A stretch of DNA of 64,000 nt, from assembly GCA_036362985.1 (NCBI GenBank), contig JAYGXS010000003.1, positions 49,630,490 to 49,694,489 of the forward strand, written 5' to 3'. Below, piece after piece: positions 1 to 11,600 of this stretch. Every line of letters starts with the position of its first letter. The stretch's first letter is position 1. Below the pieces are notes generated by a model. The model had not been told where the DNA came from, ran no database searches, and saw only the letters and a program-made list of their open reading frames with translations. The translations under genes and the position numbers were made by a program. Origin of the DNA: Ligula intestinalis (lineage: Eukaryota > Platyhelminthes > Cestoda > Diphyllobothriidea > Diphyllobothriidae).

Positions 1-159
<159 letters not shown>

Positions 160-299
160 CGTTTGCCCCTTCCCCCACCCCCCCCCCCAAACAGGTCACG
201 TTATAAATGCGCTGGATCAACACGGCGGTCAGATAAGGCTGCGGCAGACGTTGTTCGGGCTGCGCGCCGATAACAAATGCCGAACTTGTCGGGGGAAGG

Positions 300-530
300 G
301 CGTGGTGACACGCACAAGGGGCGGTTGCGGCTGCGCTAGGCACCTGCGCCGATCCCGCTTCCAGCCTTCTTGACACTGTCTTGACACCGGACACAGATGG
401 GTGAAGCAAAAAAGACTGCGGTAGATGCCGCGCAAGTCGCCGTCCCTGCTCTACCCTGCTTGGGTCATACAGTGGACCTCATCGAGACCGATGGTCAAAC
501 TGTCGTGTTATGATTGCGCATTCCGAAAAA
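300..530 (+). repeat. Interspersed repeat family E, copy 1
   Basis: This stretch shares its order of motifs with 7440-7500, 8560-8775 and 33480-33700: a tcccgcttcc-ggtcttct segment, a cttgacac-like segment, then gcaagtcgccgtc and gtggacctcatcgag. The copies differ by many substitutions, so this is an old family. I see no coding capacity, tRNA-like boxes or terminal repeats, and its class is unknown. Confidence 0.5.
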
Positions 531-689
531 ACGCCTGCCATCATCTGGTTCAGCGAACCTGCCACGTGGCATGCTGTAGGGGCAAACCCTTCTAATCACG
601 TACGAACCACACATGCATTTTAAGTCAGCAGGAAATTTCACTAGCTAAGCATGACTTTTTGAGTGTAGGGGGTAAATTTGCCAGCGTTT

Positions 690-860
690 AGGAATCGCCT
701 TTCGACGATGCCCTATTCAGATTTCTTCCAGCTATTCTTCGTTTCTCTGTGTACATTATAAACTATTCCTACTATTCTGGCCTCTACCGACTTCTTCTCA
801 ACTAAGTAACCATGGTCTGAAGATCGCAGTTGCTAGAGTGGCAGGAGATTCCTTGGTTGT
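690..860 (+). repeat. Interspersed repeat family C/D, copy 1
   Basis: The segment runs from the cagatttcttccagctattc region through ctaccgacttcttctc to aaccatggtctgaagatcgc. It matches 39220-39345 closely and shares the terminal tgaagatcgca block with copies at 36.7, 38.4 and 42.0 kb. It is non-coding and of unknown class. Confidence 0.55.
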
Positions 861-1059
861 GGTCTTGGATACAACAAGCCGTAGGTTGTTTTCATAGGGT
901 AACCGTGAGAAGGGTTTTTTAAGTTGATAAAACTGATATACCAAAAAAAGGATTTTGTGAAAATAAGCAAAAAAGTCGTAAGATTTTGTTAAAATAATTT
1001 AATACGGTGGCTATAGGCCAACGGCGTTGGGCGTGTCAATCAAAAAAAGGCGCAAAAAA

Positions 1060-1475
1060 ATCAAGCTCGAATTAAGCTCGAATCGAGCACGAATCGCTGT
1101 CGACAAACTTGGAAACGTCGAGTTTTATTCCGAAAACATTCCTTTGCTCAAAACCCAGTAATAATGGATTTTTTGGAGACTTTTTGTAATATTAAGCAGA
1201 AACAACGGGCTTTTTACATAAGATATCACCATCCCACACTGAACCTAACACTTACCCTTACACTAACCTTAATCCTAACCCTCACCCTTACCCTAAACCT
1301 AACCCTAACCCTTACCCAAACCTTAACCTTTACCCTTACCGTAACCCTAATCTCTGATCCTGACCTTGACCAAAACCCTAATCCTAACCCCTAATCCTTA
1401 CCCTAACCCTAATCGTGCTCAAATCGAGCTCGAATCGCTTTCGACAAACCTGGAAATGCGGAGTTTTACTCCACC
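1060..1475 (+). repeat. Degenerate telomere-like (CCCTAA)n tract with flanking direct repeats
   Basis: From 1238 to 1412 the plus strand is dominated by variants of CCCTAA (CCTTAC, CCTAAA, CCCTAAT). The tract is bracketed by two direct copies of a block with the words gctcgaatc, tcgacaaac-tggaaa and gagtttta-tcc, at about 1073-1130 and 1422-1475. It is interstitial because unique and repetitive DNA continues on both sides. Two related tracts lie at 46.4 and 54.8 kb. Confidence 0.85.
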
Positions 1476-1794
1476 ACTACCAAGGAAACTCCTGCCGCTA
1501 GAGTTTAACTTACTTAACCCCCTACGATAGATGTTCCAGTAAACACATGCCCGTGATTTCAAACTGGTCCTGCTATAGAGGATATTGGCGTCGAACTGGA
1601 GGGTACTGTCTGCCCAAACGCAGCAACGCCAGGGGTGTTTCCTGCGGTTGAACGATACCGTGTAGGTTTAAAGGAATATTGGGAGTTTTCGCGCAGTTCG
1701 GTCGCCATAAATGCAAACAGTAGGAATATACAAACACACAAAACCATCTTTCGACAACATTTCAAACAAAGTAAGTATTAAAAGAAAGGATAGA

Positions 1795-1975
1795 CTTTGT
1801 CAAATCTGCCAACCTCCCCTACTAGTGAAGTTAGCCTAATATTCATTCTGGTGGATGCTAGATGATTGCTTGAGAAATTTTGTCTGGACAGTCAGTTTGC
1901 TGTATCTGTAATAGTGAATTCCACACGATCAGTAAGTTGGGCGGGTAAATAAACTCAAGTCTGATTAAATTCACG
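1795..1975 (+). repeat. SINE family A body, copy 1
   Basis: Contains attctggtggatgctagatg-attgcttgaga and a gtcagtttgct segment that recur at 41200-41340 (with attctggtggattctagatg) and, weakly, at 21440-21550. It sits directly before a tRNA-like head at 1986. Confidence 0.55.
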
Positions 1976-1985
1976 TCTGACGACG

Positions 1986-2125
1986 AGCCTCCGTAGCTCA
2001 ATGGTAGAGTATTGGCTGCGCAAACGCCCTCCCTGCTGTATTTGGTCGACTCCCACCGAGGCCACGTGTTTTTCACATTTTGGTCAACTGAATTACTCAA
2101 ATTTGCCAAACCCCCCTAATAAAGG
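1986..2125 (+). repeat. tRNA-derived SINE (family A head), copy 1
   Basis: A pol III type A box (tagctcaatggtagag) and a B-box-like ggtcgactccc are spaced as in a tRNA. The stem words gcctccg and cgaggcc pair roughly. A shared tail (caaatttgccaaaccccc-taataaag) follows and also occurs at 20220, 41180, 41820 and 47490. The B box is off consensus and a SINE tail follows, so it is read as a SINE and not a tRNA gene. Confidence 0.7.
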
Positions 2126-2348
2126 GATAAACTACCACAACTTGCAGGAGTGGGGCGGCTACTGTACGGCCCCATGTGATGATAAAAAAGCCAGAAAATT
2201 AAAATGCACCGGCATCTGTGAAGGGCAAGAATAACGTCCGCGAAGGTGACCTTGAATGTATCCCGGACCAACAGGGGGTTGTGAATTTTGTTCTGCGGGT
2301 CAGCGACAAGCTGCAAAAGGAAATTACGCTGTTCTACATAAGACTTAC

Positions 2349-2629
2349 CCGGGCGCTGGCAGCACGATCGCAGACAGAGACGTGAGGAGGCGCAGTGGAG
2401 GTTGAGGAAGGAGCCTTTGAGCTAATCTCACCGACTTCTTCTGTAGCGGCCTCTCTGCGACTTGATTCGAGTAGAGTAGGCAATGGGCCAGCAGTGGGCT
2501 CCGGAGAACAGGGGACAGCAGTGGCCTTCGGTGGCGGTGGCTGGGGTGTGAGCAAGTCGCCTCGAGCGACGCGTTCAAGAAGAGCAGTCTCCACGAGGTC
2601 CCGCAGGTTCGGTGCTCGAGTGGTTGACA
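2349..2629 (-). CDS. TALPID3-like gene, exon 11 (last in window)
   Basis: Acceptor tcttccaag, donor CGG before gtaagt; 281 nt, two bases in, phase 0 out. It opens TTRAPNLRDLVETALLERVA, a helix, then LLTPQPPPPKATAV and Ser/Thr/Pro-rich sequence to CDRAASAR. The strong donor shows the gene goes on past the left edge or into a 3' exon not seen in 1-2348. Confidence 0.68.
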
Positions 2630-5600
2630 CTTGGAAGAAAAAAGAGAGCTAGTTGTCTTAACAAGTTCCTCTGTTGATGGTTAAACGGAAGCGAAATCCT
2701 CACTTTAGTAGAGGGCCAGGGATTATCCAAGAGAAGGTGTAAAAAATCGAGCCAGCCACCGTCTACCCATCGTTTCTCGGACTACTTCCGTTTTTGACTG
2801 GTAGCTGCGCGAGGTATTAAGCAATCATCTAGCGCAAAGTCCTGCCACCAGGTGGTACAGGTAGTTTTTTCTAAGAGATAGATGTCTGATGAACATGTCC
2901 GGCACACATAAAGGAAACGAAAGGCCCATTTCTAGCTTCCTAGTCATAATCAGCCAATCATAACCAACCTCAGGTAGATCACCACCCGGGGATCGAAACC
3001 GCGATCTGTTGATCAGAACTGCAACATTGTAACCACTGATCAACGAGCTTGTTTTCTTGCCGGTTCACGTCGGGAGATATTGACACTTGTTGATGAACGT
3101 TCACCGATCGCTGGTGAAACTCATTTTCTAGCACCACCAGCAGCCGTACAACGGCTATTAATGTAAGCAGATGAACATTGCCAGCCAAGAGAATGGAGGC
3201 TGAGAAGGAACGCCTTTGACAGAAGAAGCTGAGATGACCAGTAGAAAATAAAGAGGCAATGTTGGGGGCCAAAAACGGCTCAGGGTTAGGCTCTGGTTCC
3301 TCCGCAACAGAATATGAACAGTGCGACGCACAATTTATTAACATCAGAGCCGCTGGCAGTAATAAGTGGGGTTACGTGGGCTTGCGTCATGTTTTCCGCA
3401 ATCCCGTCGGAGGCCTACTGAACTGAGGACTATGCATCAATGCAAAATATCGAAACAACCGGAAATTAGTTGACTCCTGCCGCACGCATGTCGTCACATA
3501 ATCTTCAGACCTCTTCCTTGCAGTCTAGCACTGGACCGTAGAGCTGAACTGGAATGGCAAGTAAACCTCGATTTACTCGCCTTTGAAGACGTAAACTGTC
3601 GAGCAATCACCAGTGGACAAAAAACGGTTTTCTTGTTGTTTCTAAGAAACGGGAGCCGAAGAGATAGATGTCTAGTTAACATATCCGACAGAGATAAAGG
3701 AGACTGTTATGTTAATTTGCAGCTTATAAGCATTATCAGCCAGTCATATCCAACCCCAAGTGGTGCACCACCAGAGGCTCTAACCCGTGGCTTGTTTATT
3801 AAAAGTCCAATGCTCTAACCACTGTCTGCAAATACCTCTGTGACAACAATCAAGCACGCCCGAGAAGATATCGAGGTTTTAGCTGTAAAGAGGTTGCGCG
3901 GTTTCAGTTTACAGGAGTTTATTGGGCCATAAGCACTAAAAGCCGGTCTCTATTATCTGCATCTGTAGAGAATATTACCCAATGGTGTCGGTGCCTGTGC
4001 CTGAGGTTGAGAGAACGCCAGCGCCAACTGGCGCAACAACCGAGAAACCACCTCCTCTTCCATCTGTCTGTGCAGAATTGAATCCACGAGAGGAACTTCC
4101 CTGACCGGAGGTTGGAGAGTCTTCGGCGCATCGACTCCGGGTAGATGGTTAAACATCAGGCCAGTTCCGATTTGGTCCTGATGGCCAACATTCTGGGCCT
4201 TAAAGCAAAAAATTACAATAAGTCGACCCTTCAGGCACAAATGCAATTGCGAAATAGTAACAATGATGACAACAGACCGGTTTGGCCGGCGGTTTTGCCT
4301 GTTCAAGAGGACACATTGAATATTGACGCATTCCCAAAGGCTGAATTGCCCGTCTTTTCGCTGGCGATCGAGGTCGAGGTTCTTGAATGTATTCTGAGAG
4401 TTCCGAATTCGACGGCACTCCGTCATCAAATCGTACTGCCTTCCGCGTAATCGGGACGGTATCTAAAGTGTCAAAAGGAACGGGGAACGCCAGTAAGAGT
4501 AATCAAGAAGGCTACTGGTTCAAAGTGTTGGTCAAGTCAATTTTAAAAGCCTACATAAATTGCTGCTAGTTCAACAGTGAGTGAAAAACTTATTTTCCCC
4601 AGCATATAGAACAAGAGTCATTCGAATATCTGGGATCGATACGAACCACACACAAAGAAACCTGAAGGATAAATACCTTGGGTGAGAAAATTCGTCTAGC
4701 AACAAAGCGGCCAGAAGGCCTTGCAGACACTTCCTAAGACTCACATATTAGCAGTGCCATTTTTACTTTGCATCCTACGATTATTAAAGGTCAGTTTGGC
4801 GTAAAATGAGTCAACTTATGTCAGAGTTACAGGAAGCATGTTCGTGCCGCTTAACTGCAGTCTGCACTTCATTGCTGTCTAAGAATTGGTGCACCCTAAT
4901 ATGTGCATTCAGCACCCTGTTCTGTGGGTACCTCTGATGAAGGATTCTCAACAGAATCCGAAACTTCAGACAAATAAACGTCTTTTTCTAGCGATCGCAT
5001 CTGCTACTTCTGAATTGGTGTACTAGCAGGTATGGCGGTAAGACAACGGCTTACAGTTAGGGTGCAAATGGCACAACAGTTTCATGAGGAGTTTCTGTAT
5101 TTGTTTTTCTGGTTTTGCATTGTTTAAAATGCGGTTAACCAAGGCAAAGAGGGTTTAGCTTGGGTTTGTCGATAGGGACATTAAATGAAGACCCTTTTTG
5201 CATATAGTCATATATTTAAAACTATGGCGAGTTTCTATTTTTGATAAAACGGTCCAATTTATATTATGATCCCATCGTAAAAAGGCACGGAGATGGATAT
5301 GCAAACTTAGTCAATGACAGCTATTGACGTAAGAACTTGCTCGAATATAAGGTTATGTAGATTTTTGCTGAAACTTATTAATATTTTGCCTAATAAAATT
5401 ACCTAACCACATATTCTGTATAAAAAGAACAGTTTTGGATCGGGTAAGGTGAATATACACAATATACAACGTTTCCTGTGTCCCAAAGATGAGTATTTAG
5501 ATTACGATTTGGCGTTCCCCTACGGTGTACTGAGACATTTCCTGAGCAAGAGAATCAGTCACGTGGGAAGGACTGGGTGCAACAACAACTCCGACGACAG

Positions 5601-8600
5601 CGGACATAATTGTCGCGCAATTACCAAACCCGCATCCGACGCGGACAAGAACGCTCTGGCAATTAATGAGCAATCACCGCACCAATTAAGACCTCAAGTG
5701 TTGACTACAAGAACTGACAATTATAGTACGCATGCGGGTGACCGCTGTGAACTATAAATACCGTGTAATCTGTGCATGTATCACCCCTTATCTGCGCATG
5801 CCTCAGACCTGTTTACGATTACCTATGACTAAGGATTCCCGACGGAATCCGAAACGTCAGGCAAATAAAACTCTTGTTCCAGTGATCTCATCTTCGTATT
5901 ACGTTCTACGAAACAGCTCACACACTATACATTCGGCTCGTTCCGAGTTATGTCTTAACTGTTTGCAGTATTTTTGTAATTCACCATAATTATTATTCCA
6001 ACTGTTTAAATTTCTTAAGATTAACAGTTTCTCGTGTTTTCGTTATTGGCTACTTAGAGACTGTTTTACTGCTATCCACCTTTTCTTTTTTCCATTCAGG
6101 TGCTTAATAATCGGTCGAAGGGATTCCTCTGAAGCTTACTGCTGACCGCCACAAAGTTCTTATGGTTATGTTTGTTTTCAGGTGGCAAAAAAGTCGCCTA
6201 TTGTCAGTTACTAGGACTTTTCTCCTTCTACTTTGCATTTTCTAACCTTCTGACAGTGCCGGAAAAGACTCATATAGGTTATGTGTTGAAATGAATAGAC
6301 GGCTCTCTCGCTTTAGGTTGCGGGCTCGAGCATCGGTCAGTGCGCCACCTACGGTTGGGTATTGTTGGCTAACGACGGCTAATGAGCCGGAAATTGCCGC
6401 TCCGGTTTCCCTTATCTTTATCGGTAATGTTCGTCGGCCTGTATAATACTAACCACTGTGTGGCTGCTGTTGGAGCTCAAGAGTGAACCCCAAGGCAGAA
6501 CGGGACGAGTGAGTTCCGCTAGCGCCCGGTGAACGCCAATCCACGAATATATTGCAAGTTACTGACACTGCTAATAAAGATTCCCCTCATATAAGAACAT
6601 TTTATCATGAGACAGAGACTCCTGAAAGGCCTTTTCTGGCTTATTTGCCGTCATCAGCAGGAGACACTCTACTCCAGTGTAGTAGCAGAAATTGCCGCCA
6701 CCCTCGAGTTTCGAACCCGCGTCTTTCCGGTCAGGGGCAAACGCCCTATCCATCGATCTAACGGGCTCGACGTCTTGACGGTTGTTGATCGGGACTATAC
6801 ATTAGTAGATAGGCGTAAACCGATCAGATAAAGCCTGTCTCTGTCCTAAGGTAAAATTTCCTAAAGAATGTTACGAAAACTTATTAAGTAACATTACAAT
6901 TAGCCACGTGGCAAAGGTTTGGAGGTTCCCGACTACACTGGACATCAAAACCAGGACGGGTGTGCCCTGTATCTGATCGGTGTACGCCTATCTACTAATT
7001 CCCACATGTGTCCAAATGCATCGAAGGCTCTCACACGCCAATTTTCACTCGTATAAACATATAGCAACCGCTGTGACTTTACCCTGAACTGATCTAGACG
7101 GCTGTCGAGGCACATGAAAGACCCCACTGGGTGGTGGTGGTGCGCTGGCTTCTTTGAATCGGCCAGCGGCGGAGGCGGTGGCTTTCAGTTCGGACAGCAT
7201 GGGACGAGTACTGGAAGGTAACTGGAGAGGTGGCTTCTGCGGAGGGGAGAGCGAGATGATCGAGGCCAGGGTAGGCGCTTTTGTCGGGCGAATCGGTGAG
7301 GTGGATACGTGTTTGGCTGGATCCCGAACGCGACCGCTGACACCACTGCTGGCACCACGACCGCGTCTTGGCGCATCATTGACCGGACGCCGAACCGCAG
7401 AGGTGGCCGTCGTGTTACGAGAAACCTAAAATTGTTGCATAAACAATTTATGTCGGTGGACATCGTCGAGATCGACGATTGAACATTTTAAGTTTTCGGC
7501 AACAGACCTCGTTATTCCTAACCATAAGCACTGTGTAGACACGAAGCCTATGAAGATGGACTTCCAGTCTCTCGTTAGGCAATGAGAGAGACGAGTCTGA
7601 TGCAAAATAGCTTTGGTAATGAGGGGGGAACAAAGGGCGCAGACGGACGTTAATAACCGGAACATGTTGGCCTCTCCATCTACAGTTCATAGTTTACTTT
7701 ACAGCTGTTTCGAAAGTTGAGCGGATTTTGTCATCCAGGTGTCAATTTGATGCTAGTCTTTGTCATTGAGAAGTTATTTGGCTTGCTCTTCAGATCACCG
7801 TAGAGCTTCGGGCAATTTGAAAATCCCTTCTTATATGCCAGACAACAGTTCAAGTAATAAAGGATTCAAATGTTCGCCAGCAAGCACTTCAGAAACTGGA
7901 GCGTGTAGAAGACTCTTACAGGGTGCACTACTGGGAAGTTAATATTTCTGTTTGAAGCTCAAACACGGAGAAAAAAGTAGCGTTGAAAATTTAACATTCC
8001 AATTACTAGCTGACACTAAACATGAGTGTTTTAATATGTGCCGGAAACCAGAATGAGAAGAAGACGACTCAATCGCTGGGACAATACTTTTATTCCCCTG
8101 ACGCTTCGAGATCCGTCGCGGATCCGTGATCAGAGACATTAGCGGAAAGCAGTAGCGGACACAGGAAACCAGAATGTTGGCCAATTAATGTAAATGTAGA
8201 ACTTGTTAGGCCATTACGGTCAGATTAGGGACGATGTCTTCCCCAAACTGACGTCGCTCGCAGGATTTGTTACGGACTCTGAAGGTGTCTATGGATCCAC
8301 TTGTTTACGGAAATCCATAGGGCAAGTTTTTCTTTGTTTTGGTGCATCGTCGATTGTGTGGGTTAGGATGTAGAAAGAAACGAAAACTCTGGTCAGACGT
8401 TTTCTGTGGACCAAGCATCGTGGTGGTGTTGTCTTGCTTTTTCCCTCCACTGCCTTCAACAAGCCAACGTTGCTTTATGTGTTCTTGGCATGTAGGGTAA
8501 ATTTTCAGGTGCTTGTAGACCACGGTTTATGGTAGTCCGCTTACGTGTGGATTTTGTTGTACCCACAACCTGCGCCCGGCCCTGCTTCTGGTCTTCTTGG

Positions 8601-11600
8601 CTCTGTCATGACATCGAGCATGGACGGGTGAGAGAATAGAGAGAGTGCAATAGATGCGCCGAAAGTATACCGCCACCTAAAGCTAACTCACGTGCAAGTC
8701 ATCGCCTTTGCCGTCAACCTACTGAAGCACGTAGTGGACATCGTCGATATCCACCATCGTAAATTATAGGTTTTCGCGCAGGTGAAAGAATTGCATGTCG
8801 CTGCTCATCGAACAAACGATTGAATGGCTCTGTGGCTCCGTCGTCTGCTTCATGCTGGCTCTACAGCGTTGCCGCAACCCAAATACAGGGTGTCCCAAAA
8901 AATGTATAAGCATTTTAAGTGTTTGTTAACTTCGTGTTTATCATCATTTCATCATTTCAAAAACGCAAAAATATTTGAAAGCATCATTTTATTGTTTTTT
9001 CATTGCATTTTGACTATTGCAACAGTGGCTGAATGGAGAGAAGCCACTAAACATGAATGCTCCCGAATACCAAGGGAATTGTTTTATGGTATGTGCGGTT
9101 CCATTGCTTCGCGTTGACAGCCATTTCATGATCAAAATGGACGTCAGTTTGAGAACATTCAGTGAAAAAAAATGATACTTGTAAATATCTTTACATTTAT
9201 TTAATAATAAAATTATGATAAACTCCAATTTTACAAATTGGTAAAATGTGTATACATTTTTGGGACACCCTGTATATCCACTCAAGCTAAAAATAGGCCC
9301 AGAGGGTGAGCTAAGGACCCGGTCCTACGCAAGGTATCCTAACTGCGAGCTTGTTGTTGGATCCTTCGGCCATCACTAATAGAGGTTAGTGGATCGAAAG
9401 GGCTGACCATATACATCTTAGGCATTAAATGCATCACCAAAGACACACAATCGGACAGATAAAAGACCTGGATAGTTTTCATTAAGAAGCGATGCAGGTA
9501 TGGTAAACACAGGTCTGGGTAAGCGACGCAAGAGAAAATTACCAGTGGGGTGATATGAGTGTTCGAGATGGCATCATCTACCATTGCCTTAATCCTTGCC
9601 CGTTCAACGGCATCCCTAAAAAGCAAAGAAAATCATTAAAGCCCGATGCTATAAGGCAATTTATTCAAGGTACAAGGAAAGATGATGGAAATGAAGGATT
9701 ATCCAGACCCAGCTCAATGTCAGATTTACTTACGAACTACTTCCCCGATTATCCCAAGCTGATACCAGATACGAAGACTGAAGAAAAATCAGCTCTGAAG
9801 AGGGAGTAGTGAATGCAATCGACACGTTGAACTTATACCCAATAGTATCCGAGGCGAGCAGGTAAAAAAACTGCAAGTCCAGCCCAGACCCTTCATGTTG
9901 ATATACGCTTTGTCGGCCATTGTTGCGGAGTTAGTACCCAAGAAATACAGAAGTTGAGGGCAAGCTGAATCGCCAAAACTGTTAAACTTCAACTCTTCCT
10001 CAAACTGTCTTCTTGTGTACTTTCCCGAATGCTTTCTAATTATCATTGCCAATCGTTTTATTTTCCGTAACTGCAAGGCAAACTACCACGGGCCGAAGAC
10101 CGAGGACACAGCCTCGCCCAACTGCAAATGTTTTAGTGCAAAGTCCCAAAAGGAACAGCTAATTATGTTTGGTTGTGCAGAAGTAATTGAGAGAGCAAAC
10201 AGTAAATCAACCCGAGATAACTGGGTCGTGAATATTAGGCCACAACTTAAGTAACAGTTAATTCGACCAACACTTCTTATGTGAATCTGTCCAGCAACAC
10301 TGACTGTGCAAATTAAACTAAGCATGACAAGTCTATACAAGACTTTTATTCTCAAATGAAACGTATGACTGGCGCAAATGCCAGCCAGCAAAACGCAAAC
10401 TATCAAGGCTACCTAGTTTATTTTAAGTAGCAAAATAACGTTTCGAATTTTACGACGGGCCGCACTTCTCTGATGCCCCTATATGCTACGTTTGTATCAC
10501 ATGTTCAAACGAGTCAGAAACTAAGACTCCTTCCATATACCAGATGCAAGAAGTTTCCGAGTTCCAGTAAACAGGCCTGTGAGCAGCCTATAAGAATAAA
10601 TAAAATCAATAAAAGTCGGTGCTCGACCACAATGACAAAGCCGGTAGAAATCCCGAAGAGTGGGCGTCCATAGAAGGAATATCCTGTGTCAAGTGTAAAC
10701 AATGTTATGTAATCTTCTGCTACCGTTTTCTCAACATCAACCGCCGGGCTTCCAGTTGAGAAATCCTATTCCCTCGTAACCCTATCATCCACTGTGGCCG
10801 TTCCCTCATCTTTTAGCAAAACAAACGTAGTAGAACGACACGACATAAAGGTAATCGAATAAAAAACATAAAACAGGGTAAATGAGCCTCACATTCAACA
10901 GCATCTGCTTAAAAAAGCAAACGGGGGAAGGCAGAGGGGATTCGGAAATAAAAGCTGCCTTACTCGTCTTTTCCCAGCATGTCCAAAATGTCGAAGAAAC
11001 CCTGACACTTTCGAGATCTCTCAAAAGCGCTGATGTTGGTCTCCAAGTTATTTCTTCTCTGTTCAGCTTCCCTGAGTGCCTTCTGGGCTACAAGGAGCGT
11101 GCTATTGTCGGGCTGTGGTGCAGATATCTGGTGGAAACGTGAAGCCTGCAAATTAGTTACCACATCTTCTGTCGGGAGATGGGAGCCATCGGATAGGTTT
11201 AATTGTTGGTGCGTCTGTTGGTTCTCCGGTTGGAAGTTTTCTTTTCCCTCCTAAAAGTGAAATGGATGTTCAGATGTATGTTGTCTTGCTGTGCAGGGCA
11301 AACCACCCTAAAATGATAGGCGGGCGCAACCGCAGGCATACAATAGCTCACCGTAAAAGCACAAAAACTTCTGCAAGATAATTAAAATGAGTTAATCAAA
11401 ACCGTTCTTGCAGACGGACTATACCGATACACCTTGGAGCAGCTAGTATACAGATACGGAAATAGGGGTTTGACTATGCAAAAACCTCAGGTAAAAAAGC
11501 CAAGAGATGACCTAATCGCTTCAATTAAGTGGACCAAATAGAGTTAGGATTGCCAATACTTTGTGCTGTAGAAACAGTATTTGTTCCTTAGTCAGTTACT

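Larger units (their letters stand above)
2640..3978. other. Intron of TALPID3-like gene; SINE family B copies
   Basis: Non-coding intron. Two minus-strand SINE family B copies (about 2825-3125 and 3655-3825) lie here. The rest shows nothing recognisable. Confidence 0.6.
4463..7082. other. Intron with PLE and SINE remnants
   Basis: Non-coding for the host gene. It holds a faint LINE-like FEYLGSI reading at about 4615-4660, two hammerhead-like repeats (4934, 5824), a SINE family B copy (6300-6545) and a minus-strand tRNA-like head (6690-6772). Otherwise AT-rich with nothing recognisable. Confidence 0.5.
7426..9542. other. Intron with family E, hammerhead-like and mariner elements
   Basis: Contains a family E fragment (7440-7500), a minus-strand hammerhead-like repeat (8080-8140), a longer family E copy (8560-8775) and the mariner derivative at 8886-9272. 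No host exon is seen. Confidence 0.6.

Noticed and set aside
1238..1412. True chromosome end
   Set aside because: The tract is degenerate and has non-telomeric DNA on both sides.
7154..7429. Plus-strand 91-codon frame
   Set aside because: It is the shadow of minus-strand exon 8, which has good splice sites and phase.
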